A program made the translations under genes and the position numbers. A stretch of 64,000 bases of DNA from Diphasiastrum complanatum (lineage: Eukaryota; Streptophyta; Lycopodiopsida; Lycopodiales; Lycopodiaceae): positions 7,888,713-7,952,712 of the forward strand of contig CM055100.1 in NCBI GenBank assembly GCA_029204225.1, written 5' to 3'. The notes beneath the pieces are model-generated. The model was not told the origin of the DNA. It saw nothing but the letters and a program-made list of their open reading frames with translations, and searched no databases. Positions 1 to 11,700 of this stretch are shown here, one piece after another. The first letter of the stretch is position 1, and every line of letters starts with the position of its first letter.

Positions 1-77
1 GAGCTTCGCCCAGATCAGTCATGTCGAATTCTGAAAACATCATCTGTTTCAAATCCTTAACCATATTGGTATTGTTG

Positions 78-1615
78 CTAAATGATGATAATGAAGGATT
101 GATGCACTGACTTCGAATAAACGTTGCAATCAGCAATGCTTGGTTTGAATCCTTGTTCAATGAGGAATGTGTTGATCCTCTGAGACCAAGCTCTGGCCGA
201 CTGTTTCAAGCCGTACAATGCTTTGTGGAGTTTAGAGACATGGTTCTTCGTCCCTTCTAAAACGTATCCTTCGGGTTGGATCATGTAGATATCTTCTTGT
301 ATCACTCCATTCAGATAGGCTGTTTGTACATCGAGTTAATGCACTATGAGGTCAGCAGCTGTAGCATAAGACAAGAGCATTCGTATTGATGAATGTTTGA
401 CAATTGGACTAAAAGTCTCACTGTAGTCGACATTCAAAATCTAGGTGAATCCTCGTGCTACCAGTCTAGCCTTCCTTCGATCAATTGCTCCGTTGGCATT
501 GTATTTGATCTTAAAGATCCATTTGCAATCCATTATATTGCAACCAATGGGAGATTCGACTAATGACCATGTTTGGTTCTTGATCAAAGAGAAATACTCT
601 CTGTCCATAGCCTCTCTCCAGAGATCAAAGTCTGGTTGGCCAAGTGCCTCTTTGATTGTCATCGGTTCCTGCATCAAGAGATAGGCAGACTCAGGAGTAT
701 ACCTTGTGGGCTGTGTGCGCACTCGGCTTGATCTTCTAGGAAGATTCGATTGATAAACCGCTCCTAGGATTTGTCGCTGGATAACAACAACTTCTGCGTC
801 TAATTTGTTGTCTCGAAGTGGGTCGACGATAGACACACCTGAGCTAGAATCTCGGACTGTCGTGTCGATGGCAGGTGATGGAAGTTCTTCTTGAGCAATG
901 TCCTTGCCTTTGAGGTCGACGAACTGATCGTCGCTAAAGACTGTATCCCAGCTATACAAGATTTGTTGGGTATCAGGATCATATAACTTATAAGTACTGT
1001 TAGATAAAGTATATCTGATCAGGATGGTCTTGAGACCTTGGAAGTTCAATTTCTTCTTTGCGTCCTTTGGGATCTGCGCGTAGAAAATGCACCCAAACAC
1101 TCTTAGGTTCTTCAAAGAAGGCTTAGAGCATGTCCACACCTCGTGGGGTGTCTTGTCTGGGAGGGCCTTGGTCGAACATCTGTTCTGGACGTAAGCTGCA
1201 GTGGAGACAACTTCAGCCCAGAATTTCTTGGGCAACAATACATGCGATAGCATACATTTGGCAGATTCAACCAGAGTACGGTTCTTTCTCCCGACGAAGC
1301 CATTAAACTGAGGACTGTAAGGAGTGATGAATTGCTGCTCAATGCCTTGGCTTTGGCAGTATTCCTTAAACTCGACAGAGATATATTCTCCACCGTTGTC
1401 TGACTTGAGGGCCTTAATCGTCCTTCCAGTCTCCTTTTCTGCACGCACCTTGAAGATTCTAAAGCAGTTGAAGGCTTCTGATTTCTTCTTTATGAAATAC
1501 ACCATAGTCCTTCTGGAAAATTCATCAATGAAGGTTATAAAGTACTTGGTATCCTTCAGCGAAGTATTTTTCATCGGGCCACAAATATCTGAATGTACAA
1601 CATCTAGCAATCCTC
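78..1615 (-). pseudogene. Copia-I pol: integrase core to reverse transcriptase
   Basis: A 390-codon frame (441-1610) begins at the integrase motif HSDICGP, has the second acidic residue in SDNGGEY, and runs on to the start of reverse transcriptase (CKWIFKIK, KARLVARGF). The fragment at 78-305 continues RT with EDIYMIQPEGY and LYGLKQSARAW. The position of the third catalytic acid is odd: other copies have NGVAERKNR but this one reads NGFVGRKNR, so the catalytic Glu is Gly. Together with the broken frame between 306 and 440 this makes an inactive integrase/RT. RT catalytic YVDD lies outside the window. Confidence 0.9.
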
Positions 1616-2170
1616 TAGCGACATGCTGATGGCTTGACTTGAATGGTTTCCTAGTCTATTTACCAACTGGATAGTCTTGACAGACAGGTAACCCAACTTT
1701 TTCACGAGGATAGTCGAGATCAAGAACAATAGATTGTCTAGACATTCATTGTATAGCAGCATGATCTAAATGACCAAGTCTATAATGCCAAAGTAGACCT
1801 TTATTTGAATGAATAGAAGTACTAAGAGCCTGATTAGAGGCAGAAAAGCAATGAATCAATTTATACAAGTATCCATGCCTCTTTTTGAGTGCTAGGATCT
1901 TGCATGTCCTATCAACTACTTTAGATTGATCACATTCAAATTCTACTATGTGTTCTACATCTGTGATTCTGCTTATAGAGAGCAGATTTGTAGATAAATT
2001 TGGTACATAAAGGACTTTAGAGAGCAGCTTAGAGTGATCATTAGCAAAGTTTAATCTTACAGTGCCCTCACCTTTAATAGCCTGTGTGCTATTGTCACCA
2101 AGGTGGACATATTTCTGGGTACTGTAAGGTGTATAGTACTCAAAACAGCCAATGAGGCATTATGATCCAT
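1616..2170 (-). pseudogene. Copia-I GAG-pre-integrase and protease remnant
   Basis: Minus-strand translation in broken frames shows the GAG-pre-integrase signature WHYRLGHLD near 1770 and a protease C-terminal half (LLSKVLYVPNLSTNLLSISR) near 2000. The expected protease active site (YLDSGATQHM in sister element Copia-3) is absent: sequence passes from the gag tail straight to a VHLGDNS-like motif. A small deletion seems to have removed the catalytic Asp. Stops interrupt the frame at several points. Confidence 0.75.
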
Positions 2171-2189
2171 TTCTTGAATAGGTTGTGGA

Positions 2190-3013
2190 GCTTCTGCAGC
2201 TGCATTTGCCACTTGATTCGACTGCTCCTTGTTGTTGTTCTTCACTTGAAGTATTCGACAATCTTGTATTTCGTGGTTGTTTCATTTGCAGTATCTGCAG
2301 AACAGCTTCTTCTTTGTCTGTAGATTCGACTGTTCCTTGTGCTGAGCTGGTTTCCCGTCTGGCTTTGATTGCTTCGGGCCTTTCTTCTTCTTCTACTTTG
2401 TCGTGCTCTTGTTGGTGTACAAGGCATGGGAATCAACCGAGGAACTTGAGGCTTTGTTCCTTCGCATGTCTTCTTGCAACAACATAGTAAGAGTCAATTA
2501 TGGATGAGTCATGATAATCATCACCCAGCTATCGTAAGAGTTTGGCAAGCTTGTAAGCAGTTGCATCACTACGTCTTGATTGTCTATGACAGATCCGATA
2601 GCGGCCATTTGTCTTAGCAAGTTCTTGAATTGATTAATGTGATTCTGCAGAGAATCACCATTCGTCATCTTGAGAGAGTAGAATTTCTTCCTGAGATGTA
2701 GCTTGGAAGCTATATCTCACACTTCGTATAGTGTGCTCAAGATGTCCCAGACTTCTTTCGATGTCTGAGCTTCGGATACGTGGCCAATCTAGGTATCCAT
2801 TATCTTGAGGATGATCAGCGTGAAAGCCTTTTCGTCCTTCAGCTTCCATCTATCGATTGTTGTGTCATCCACTTCGGGTTTCCCTTTCGTACCTATAACA
2901 ACGTCGTACAATTCTTTTGCCATTAGTACAGTTTTCATCTTAAATTTCCATAGATGATAATTGGCTCCATCAAGCTTGTCCATGATTGGACTGGCTTTCC
3001 CTTGGGAATCCAT
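2190..3013 (-). pseudogene. Copia-I gag with zinc knuckle
   Basis: The gag begins at an ATG ending at 3013 with MDSQGKASPIMDKLDGANY and the usual copia gag motif (L)WKFKMKTVLMAKELYDV. It continues in shifted frames (VWDILSTLYEV, KLHLRKKFYSLKM, LTSLPNSYDSWVM) to a CCHC-type zinc knuckle (FCRYCK...HEIQDC) near 2280. Stops at the knuckle and elsewhere break it. Gag would form the capsid and bind RNA. The Copia-3 gag at 47821 is its closest relative in the window. Confidence 0.85.
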
Positions 3014-3157
3014 GTGGAAGAATTAGTCTAAGTGATAGGAGAAACTATTAGTAACTGAAGTATGAAAATTTGATACTGAAAACACAGAACAAGTAAACAA
3101 TTACTCTATTGGCTAGTAGAGTCTTGTACTGTGGAAGCTTATCAAGCTATGAAAATA

Positions 3158-3169
3158 GCTCTGATACCA
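3158..3169 (-). other. Copia-I primer-binding site
   Basis: The plus strand reads GCTCTGATACCA, the reverse complement of TGGTATCAGAGC, which pairs with the 3' end of plant initiator tRNA-Met. It directly abuts the LTR, fixing both strand and LTR edge. Confidence 0.95.
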
Positions 3170-4215
3170 TGTTGGAGAGAGGGATATGAATGAGAGTTGA
3201 GAACCGTTTCGTATGTTAGAAACGAAAGATTAGCTCAAAGGGGTGAGACGAACACGAACGAGAAATGAGCTCGAATGAGAAACGAACTCGAACAGAAAGT
3301 GTTCATACGCAGCGGAACGAGCTATACGACTCTCTCCGTAAGCATGACTACACCTATCAGAATGAGTAGAACTTTAGTGATGGAGATCACGGTCATTCTA
3401 GATTATGCAGCCAAACATAATAAATGAAGCGCCAGAAGAATAATTTGTCGCGAATAGCAAGACAAATTATGTGTCGCAAATAGCTAGACTGTGCTCGACT
3501 AATAACTAGTTGCAAATGATTCGCGAAAGACAAGACTGAATGTTAGTCATCTATTACCAGAAAGAGCAACTAGAAAGATCAGACAGAATGAATAATAAGC
3601 ATAGCAATATTAACACAAATCTGAATGCAGAACAAAGAGCTGTATTAGATTAAGTATATCAAGTATACATGTCAATAATGCGGTAGAGCACAAGAATGTA
3701 GCGAACAAAACCGCGTGCCCTACGAAGCTTATTCAATCTGTAAAGGAGTAAAACCTTATTGTTGACAATAAATAATCAATGCACAAGGCATCTACTTCAT
3801 TTGTCTTTCTGATAAGCTTTTGATGCTAATTAGCATACACTCTCATTCGTTAGGACTCAGTCGTCTAATACTCAACCTCTTGATCTCTCACTATCATCTC
3901 CTCTCTATATGACAAAATGGTATTCAGCATCCATATATACATAATGTTACAGGTGTGCAGATGAAGAAGGTACAGGGTGGATGTGCTGTCTGTAAGAGAT
4001 TGTGGGTGGCTGCAATCATTGTCCAGTCTGTTAGCACAGCTACATGGGGTGAGCATGAAGAGGGTGTGACGTCAGCCTTTGTTTTTTGTCCTTTCATCGC
4101 CTGTGAGAATTTGCACGTTAATATGCAGACTATGCAATAATGCGAGTAAATATGCAACATGAATGGAGGCAGATTAAAGATGGGATTTGGAAGAGTAGAG
4201 GAAACAAATCCAACA
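3170..4215 (-). repeat. Copia-I 5' LTR (1046 bp)
   Basis: Terminal inverted motif TGTTGGA ... TCCAACA. One end abuts the primer-binding site; the other abuts gypsy sequence. On the minus strand a TATA-like TATATATGG lies at 3931-3939. The next five bases outside (4216-4220, CATCG) would be the target duplication; its partner is outside the window. Confidence 0.9.
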
Positions 4216-4407
4216 CATCGTAAACATCTTCCGATTCTGGCACTTGTTCTTCGATTTCACGATGTGCTTTGGGTAACATGATAACCACATCATCCAGTGT
4301 TTGGGCATATCATGTTGGACTACATCTGCTTGTTCTTTGTCGAAAGGACTTGTCTTGGATCTTCGCTTAGCCTTCTTAACATGAATTGATCATGGAGGTG
4401 ATGATTT

Positions 4408-4830
4408 TCAAGACGATGACGTCTTGCTAGAACTCTGACTTGTAGAATCATCCTTAACTTTTCCTTTGCCTTTATCTAGTAAGGGTGACACATTCTTTGA
4501 CTCAATCTTTTGAGGATGATTTTTCCATTTCAGGACCGTATTATAATGTTGCTTGGCTTGTTTCTTCGTCATTGACCCTCTGATTCTGTCTTCTTTCAAT
4601 ATAACTGCTTTGGGTGCTTTTATTGTTGGTTCATCAAGAACATTACACACTCCAAATCTAGTTGGATCCATATGATTTAGAGTCTGCTCATCAGTAAGTT
4701 CGACATTGTCATCATAAGTCAAGGCATGACTCACAGGAATGAGGTCATCTTCAATCGGATCTGGTATAGGTTCTGTTGATATCCAAGCTACATTTAGCAC
4801 ATTCAATGGAAAAGTGATCGGTGTATCCAA
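4408..4830 (-). pseudogene. Gypsy-A protease-RT linker
   Basis: A 140-residue frame with no domain I recognise, matching the Gypsy-E counterpart at 44734-45120 over DEPTI..PK.VILKED and SMTKKQAKQHYN. It is Ser/Lys-rich at the C-terminus. In gypsy polyproteins this interval lies between protease and reverse transcriptase, so it is a linker rather than a separate gene. Stops on either side show that the frame is broken. Confidence 0.7.
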
Positions 4831-4926
4831 GGTTCAATCCAATAATGAAAACTTGTTCAAATCTGACTAATTATCTTGTTGACACATATATCTTGTTATA
4901 CAATCAATCATTGCAAGAGCTTCATT

Positions 4927-5811
4927 CTAGTTGACAGTATCTGTTTGAGAACTGTAATGAACTCCCAAATTTTTCTCTGGTCGGTCACAAGTATGATCCG
5001 TTGTTGATGAATCATCATCTACTTTTTGAACCACTGGATTGATAGTCCAAGTTGCAGGATCAACCTTGACTGCACATTCACGATTTTCAAAAGTAATTTT
5101 CCCGGTACCCCAGTTATGAATTACTTGCGCAACTCGTAACCATGGACATCCCAATAGGACTCGGTAGACATTTGGTGCTTCTGGTAAGTCCATTACTACG
5201 AAAGTAATGACAAACTGTACTCCCGCAATTTTGATTGGTATATCTTCAACCATTCCTTGCGGACGAACTGTCATTTGATCAGCTAGATTAATGGCAAAAG
5301 TCGCAGGCTTGACCTTTGTAAGGGCCCATTTTGAACATAGCTTTTTAGAAATCAGGTTAACTCCCGAACCGCCATCTATCATAGCTGCTTTATTAGAAAA
5401 TTTTCTATGTTGTATCGGTAGGGTGATATTCTTTTGTTCACTTTCCCAAGCTGCTCCGACATGGAGTACTTCATTAGATTCTTCAAATCTAGCACAAAAA
5501 AGTGGCTCCTGATGGACTTCTGGTTTTGCTTGAGCTAACTTTTGCGCTAAGACTTCTTTTGCTTTTGGCACCAACTTCAGGAACTCTCCCAATGAAATAT
5601 TGATCTTACTAGACAAAATATTCATGAGTAATTCTGTTTGCGGTGCTTTCGGTTCAGTCATCTTGAAGGGTTCTTCATGATGATGCAACTGATCATTCAT
5701 GTCTATATGTGAATTTTTTGGTGGCTGCAATGGTGAAGAATGAACTTCGGCTATTGCTCTAGCAACTTCAAGATCCTCTTTTTCTTGCAGATGTTTAATC
5801 CACTGTCTCAT
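4927..5811 (-). pseudogene. Gypsy-A aspartic protease region
   Basis: A 294-residue open frame with a retropepsin-type active site MIDGGSGVNLIS at about residue 140 and the second-half motif RVLLGCPWL near residue 215. The catalytic triplet is D-G-G rather than D-S/T-G; Gypsy-D and Gypsy-E share this, and DGG is, to my knowledge, usual in some plant Ty3/gypsy lineages. The protease would cleave the Gag-Pol polyprotein. The N-terminal 100 residues are polar linker. The frame is open but isolated from gag and pol by stops. Confidence 0.85.
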
Positions 5812-5989
5812 ATCCTGATATCTTCTTTTTTCCGTATGAAGTAAATATTTAGACTCCAGATGCTGTTGGTATATCAGTTAATGGTATAGAATCAGCAGGT
5901 ACTAGATCTGCTACCGGTTCTTTCTATTTCTGTGCCCTAGTGACCACCATCAAGGATACATTTAGTTTATTCTAAGCTACTGGTCTTCG

Positions 5990-7348
5990 CTTGATTGTTA
6001 TCAAATTTACAAGAGCTGTAGCTGGTGGTGGCTTCGGTCTTGCTGGACAGTCTTTATAGCAATGCCCATAACCACAGTCATGACAGAATGGTACAAATTT
6101 TCTCTTATTTGAAGATTCTGCGACTTTGTGAATTTCTCCACATGCAAAACATCCAAGTGGTGCTTTGGTCCAGTTTCTAGATGCTTGTTCTTGCGCGACA
6201 GCATAAATAGCATACTATTCTGAAGATCCACCTTCTTGATCAGTACCATAGTTCCATTGCTCAACACTTCTGTACGGTTCTGGTTCCATCAAATTGGTAG
6301 GAGGAGCGGGGTGCTTTGGTGGGGCAGAGCTAAACGTTCCGGGTATCCAAGAGCAGATTGTCGAGGTCTAGCTGCTGAATTTCCTCCATAATGTGGTTCT
6401 CGATATCCCATTTGGGCATAACGTTCCTGAATCATTTGAGGATTGAAGTTGCAAAAAGCAGTCTCATGATCAGGCGAATTACACAAATGGCATATATACT
6501 GATTTCCATTTGTTTTTTCAATTGAGGACACTTATTCACTGTGTGATTTTCTGTACAAATAGAACACCAGACATTTTCTCTCGTAGGAAAAGTCTTTGCA
6601 AACTTCTCAGGTTCCTTGTTCACTTGTCCATGGAAATCTTCCAATGCTTTGATCTTCTCATCAAATTGCGACTGCAACTTTTCCATATGTTTCTGTTGGT
6701 TTTTTTCGAGTTTCTCGAAATCATTGAGCATCATTTTTGTAGTAGCGTTGACATTCGTTGATGCAATAGTGGTGGATATCGTAGTGGTCTGCCTTGCTGT
6801 ATAAGGAAACATACTGATATTCGTCTCATCATTTGAATCTTCATCCTTCTCCCGAATTGCATCATCCATAGCATTTTGCAAAAGTGCATACTCATTATGG
6901 CGTTTCAGCTCACGTCTGATCCTTTTAGGTACACCTGAAAAAAACCACATAATCATGTCAATTTCGTTAATCAACTCAGGTGCACACTTACATCTGAGGC
7001 GTTTTACCCATTCAATGTAATCTCAAACTATTTTTCTTTTTCTCATTTTAATTTTACTTAAAAGAAGCAAAGGGTCTTTCATAAATTTCCAAGGTCTAAA
7101 CCATGTGATAAGGGCTCGTTTAACAATCTCCCAATCTATACCCTTAGTTTCATCTCGATTATAGTACCAATCTTGTGCTGCACCTATTAAGGCCATAGAA
7201 AAAAACTTAAGTTTATCTTGGGAAAAATTTTTGCCATAGACTTCACAAGATTCAATAAAGATCTGAAGAAATCTAATTGGATTTGTTAATCCATTGTATT
7301 TGGGTAGATCCAAATGGGGTGCTTTTTAGACAATGATTGGATTCACTT
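5990..7348 (-). pseudogene. Gypsy-A gag with three zinc knuckles
   Basis: The capsid part is clear at 7023-7348 (LPKYNGLTNPIRFLQIFIE, DWYYNRDETKG). It continues at 6432-6974 with a DAIREKDE segment, a coiled-coil stretch (DFEKLEKNQQKHMEKLQSQFDEKIKALEDF) and CSICTENHTVNKC. A CHLCNSPDHETAFC knuckle follows, and a CHDCGYGHCYKDC knuckle lies near 6070. Frames are interrupted several times. The gag N-terminus is lost at the LTR-X boundary. Its nearest relative is the plus-strand gag of Gypsy-D. Confidence 0.82.
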
Positions 7349-7622
7349 TGTTGGAGAGTTTGCGGATCCCAAGACAACCCTAACTCTAGTTAATCAGTGA
7401 GAGGGATTTGGCGCCCTACGTGTGTAAGTCCAACCCAATGGTCACATAGTTATTTGATTAATTAGAAAGTCAATAAAAGGACTTTAGGCCTTTTGCGGGA
7501 CTTTTAATGTTGCAGGGCCTAAATGTCAAGTTAAGTGAATAAAGTTGGGTTTCCCTCCAATTTGGATGGTTCCCACACTTTTTTAAATTTGAATAATTAG
7601 GGAGGTAGAAATGAACTGGCCA
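7349..7622 (+). repeat. LTR-X, truncated copy
   Basis: TGTTGGAGAGTTTGCGGATC and the following 270 bases match the start of the fuller LTR-X at 46354 at roughly 90% by eye. It is inserted in the gag of Gypsy-A. The match stops near 7622, before the TATA box seen in the other copy, where extra ORF 1 begins. Confidence 0.82.
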
Positions 7623-8052
7623 AAGCCCCTCTTGAACCATATAATTGGTTCAAGACTGTTTTTGATGATCTCAAACGAGCTATTAAGAGCAATACTAAGC
7701 AGCAGTTCGCTGTTGGCTCTTTATTGTCTCTTCTAGCCGCTTCTCACTTAGAAAACAAAATCCATGGCTTCCACCTAGATTCTGTGCTTTCGATCTATGA
7801 AGAAGCATCGGCCGAGTCATCCCATCAGGCCTCGAGTTCCCATAGTCGACGTCGTCCACGCAGTGAGATCGTCATTCTTGACTCGCCTTCCGCGTCACGA
7901 TGTCGCACTAGGCATACATCGTCAGCTGCACTTCCACTCCCTACTGTTGTTTGCACTGAACTTCCTATTCCCTCCACCTCTGATGCTTTCCTCACCTCTG
8001 CTTCAACACAAGGACCATCTGTGACCATTGGGACTACCATTCCTATCACAGC
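7601..8052 (+). pseudogene. Extra ORF 1, N-terminal part
   Basis: An open frame from about 7601 (frame of codon 7724) with no recognised domain. It has a hydrophobic/helical stretch (YNWFKTVFDDLKRAIK, FAVGSLLSLLAASHL), then a Ser/Pro/Thr-rich tail. Copia-II interrupts it after 8052. Removing the element and one ACAGC copy joins it in frame to 14489, so both halves are one reading frame. The first bases of the open frame overlap the end of LTR-X and the true start is not visible. Function unknown. Confidence 0.6.
8048..8052. repeat. Copia-II target-site duplication, left
   Basis: ACAGC directly before the element; identical to 14484-14488. Confidence 0.95.
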
Positions 8053-8707
8053 TGTGAAAAATACAGATCCTAAGTGGATCTAAACTCCAAGATCATTGGC
8101 TTGAATGCTTGCACTCCAAACTACATAAGCTAGGAATTGGCAACACATTCTATGCTACCTAGAATGCAAAGAACTTGATCAAAAAGCATTTATCACAAAT
8201 GGAAACTTCCATAAACATCAAGTGCGGCCCAAAATAGCATTATACAGTCCATAATACATCAGCCTACCACTTTTGGAAAGCACCTAAGATCATACACAAT
8301 AGCTTGAAGACAATACACACAACAATGCTCTCAATGGAGGAAGAAACAATGACAATGATCTATTGATCTCAATGAAGCATACAAAAGGTTTCTCCAACCT
8401 GTTCTCCACGACTTCCCTACTATTTATGGATGAGGAAGATGACTCTCTCTCCTCTCTCTAGAAGGTACTTGACCCTAGATATTCCCTATATAGGAAAAAT
8501 AGCTAAAAATGGCTTATATGACCAAAATACATCAAAATGGTCTCATTTTGAAGGGTATGAAGTTTGACACTTCATCATACTGAAAAAATACAGTAAATAA
8601 AAACATTGTGGCCTGGTTCACACGTGTGAAACTCCAGAACCAAAACTATTTACAATTTTAGCCAATTTAGGCCTCAAACTAGCTAGGAAATGTTGACAAT
8701 TTTCACA
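8053..8707 (-). repeat. Copia-II 3' LTR
   Basis: 655 bp, TG...CA. Contains the 14-bp palindrome TTCACACGTGTGAA at 8617-8630. The polyprotein stop codon (8703-8705) lies inside the LTR. Confidence 0.97.
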
Positions 8708-11700
8708 CTCCCTCTTCAACATTGGATGCTAGTTTCAACATAGTCTTTGAGCACATTCCAAGATTAGATCTATGCATTAAATATAGGTCCTTTCCCAATG
8801 GTTTGGTGAAGATATCAGCCACACACTCCTTTGAAGAGACATGTTGAAGCTCCACCTCTTTGGCAATGACTTGATCTCTCACAAAATGGTGAGCAATCTC
8901 AATGTGCTTGCTCCTTGCATGAAAAACAGGATTGCTTGCCAAGCTTTGGGCTGAAAGGTTATCACAAAGTATGATTGGAGTCTTCTCTGGTTCCAGCAAG
9001 TGAAGATCCAATAACATCCTCTTGATCCAAAGAATCTCCTTGATGCATGTTGTTAATGCCTTGTACTCGGCTTCGGTGGAAGATAGAGAGATAGTTGGTT
9101 GCTTCTTTGATAGCCATGAGACCACTCCATCTCCAAGATAGATTGCAAAGGCACTTGTTGACTTCCTATCCATTTGATCACCTGCAAAATCTGAATCTGA
9201 AAATCCACAAAGGTTAGGTGTAGTACCTCCATACAAGATGCCAAAATCTCTAGATCCCGAGATGTATCTAAGTACTCTCTTTCCTAGCTTCCAATGAGCC
9301 TCACTAGGATCTTGCATAAATTGACTTAGTTTACCAACCACAAAGCTTAGATCAGGTCTTGTGATGGTTAACCATATAAGAGATCCTATTAGCTTTCTAT
9401 AGAGAGTAATGTCCTTGAAGGATCTTTCATTACTTCTTGTAGTTAGCTTTACATTTGATTCCATAGGAGTAGAAACAACTTTACAATCTTCCATATGAAA
9501 CCTTTTTAGAATAGAGTTAACATACTTTTCTTGACATATGAATGTAGATCTAGAAGTTCTAATAATCTCTATTCCTAAGATATAATGAAGTTTACCAAGA
9601 TCTTGAATTTCAAACTCTCTTTCGAGTGCCATCTTGATTTCATCTATATCTAGATTGTTACCACCACTTAAGATAATGTCATCAACATAGATCAAAAGTA
9701 AAGTGATATCATTTTCATTCAATCTAAAGTAGAGAGAATGATCATACTCACTCATAACAAAGTTTTGAGAAAGTAAGAAGGAATTGAGCTTAGCATACCA
9801 ACTCCTTGGTGCTTGCTTTAGCCCATACAAACTCTTTTGGAGATAGCACACATGATTAGGCTCATCATGTGAAACATAGCCCTCGGGTTGCTCCATGTAA
9901 ATATCTTCTTCAAGATCACCATTCAAGAAGGCATTAGTAACATCCATTTGCCACATATCCCAATCATAAAGAGTTGCAAGAGAGATTAGGATTCGAATAG
10001 TTACCATCTTTGCCACGGGTGCAAAGGTCTCATCATAGTCAATACCATATTCTTGAGCATACCCCTTTGCCACCAACCTTGCCTTGTACTTGTTGATTGA
10101 TCCATCTTGATTTGTCTTGATCTTGAAGATCCACTTACAACCAATTGCCTTCTTGTCCTTTGGAAGCTTTACCAACCTCCATGTGTTGCTTTTGATGAGT
10201 GCTTGATGCTCATGATCCATGGCTTGGATCCATTCCTTCTTTTGAATTGCTTCACCTACACAAGTTGGTTCATCAAAAGAGGTAAGAAAAGCAAAGTTAG
10301 AGTTGTCCACCACTTGCTTTCCTTTTTCATCATAGGTTAGCCTTGATGGCTTAGCCCTTTGCCTTTGAGTCTTCCTTGAAGTTTGCTTTGGAGTGGCATC
10401 TCCATCTTCATCCAAGACATCTTGCACATCATGATGATTAGTAGGCACATCAACATCAACATCAACAACATTGGAAACATTCTCTTCATGAAAGATGACA
10501 TCCCTACTTATGACAACTTTCTTTGTAGAAGGAATGTACACTTTGTAAGCCTTGCTTACTTCACTATAGCCAACAAACACACCCTTCTTTGATGAAGGAT
10601 CTTCTTTAGTTCTATCATCAAGTGTGATATTGACAAAACATGTACATCCAAAGATCCTACAATGCTTGACACTCGGCCTTCTACCATAAAGAACCTCATG
10701 AGGAGTTTTACCATCCAAGGAAGCACTTGTCCATCTATTACATAGATAGTTAGCACATGCTAAAGCTTCCCCCCAAAAAGACTTAGCAAGATTAGCATGT
10801 AGTCTCATTGCCTTGGCACATTCACAAAGGGTTCTATTCTTCCTCTCGGCCACTCCATTCTGTTGTGGAGTCCTAGGACTAGACATCTCCCTCTTAATCC
10901 CATGTGCTATACAAAAGTCTTTGAACCTATTTGAGGTGTATTCCCCTCCATTATCAGATCTTAAGCATTTGATCTTTGTATTGAATTGGTTTTCCATTTC
11001 ATTCTTGAACTTGACAAATGCAGCAAACACTTCATCCTTACTTTTAAGAAGATAGATCCAAGTATACCTACTAAAGTCATCAATGAAAGTTGCATACATC
11101 TTTGCCCCACCATTGCTAGTTGTACTAGAAGAATGAATATCAGAATGCACAAGTTGAAAAACTTCTTTAGATCTAGAAGTAGATCTAGAATAAGCAAGTC
11201 TATGAGATTTGGACAAGGCACAATGTTCACAAACACTATTGTTTGCAACAAGACTTTTAGGGAGACCAAGAACAAGCTCTTTCTTTGCCATTACCTCCAA
11301 AGATTTGAAGTTGGGATGGCCCAACCTCTTGTGCCAAACTTCTTGGTTTGTCAATTGCTCCCTAGCCATACATCCTTCATGATTAGAGATCACACATGCA
11401 TCAAGCTTGAAAAGTTTACCATGCCTCCTACCTTGAGCAATCAAGGATCCACATTTACTTATCAAACATGCATCTCCAATGAACTCCACATCAAGTCCTT
11501 TGTCAATCATTTGACTTACACTAAGCAAATTCTTAGTGATTGAAGGAATGTACAAAACATTTTCAAGATTTGCTTTCCTATTTGTTGAAAGGGAAATAGG
11601 AATAGTGCCTATGCCTTTGATGTCACATTGACCATCATTTGCAGTGTAGATGATGTTACCTTCTCCCTCATAAGACAATAAGGATGTAAAGTATTCCTTA

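Larger units (their letters stand above)
1..4215 (-). mobile_element. Copia-I: Ty1/copia LTR retrotransposon, cut by window edge
   Basis: Read on the minus strand the order is 5' LTR, initiator-Met primer-binding site, gag, zinc knuckle, GAG-pre-integrase, integrase, start of reverse transcriptase. This is the Ty1/copia order. The 3' part and 3' LTR lie left of the window. The base pattern just outside the LTR (4216 onward) continues a gypsy sequence that has an uninterrupted counterpart near 44610, so Copia-I is nested in Gypsy-A. Coding parts carry several stops, so the copy is not autonomous. Confidence 0.9.
4216..7348 (-). mobile_element. Gypsy-A: Ty3/gypsy element, gag-protease part
   Basis: Minus-strand order is gag, zinc knuckles, protease, linker. 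Reverse transcriptase and the rest are missing because Copia-I begins at 4215. The upstream end of gag is cut at 7348 by LTR-X. Gypsy-E at 43918-46353 is a close sister over protease and linker. Confidence 0.88.

Noticed and set aside
445-684. Plus-strand frames opposite Copia-I pol (445-684, 1324-1629)
   Set aside because: Antisense to recognised integrase/RT; no motifs.
3158-3169. Sequences complementary to tRNA 3' ends read as tRNA genes
   Set aside because: Only 12-18 bases match, always next to an LTR; they are primer-binding sites.
4927-5811. DGG protease active site as a loss-of-function change
   Set aside because: Present in three separate copies (Gypsy-A, D, E) and, to my knowledge, normal in some plant Ty3/gypsy lineages.
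10986-11543. Plus-strand open frame of 185 codons
   Set aside because: Antisense to the intact Copia-II integrase; composition and lack of motifs mark it as a shadow frame.
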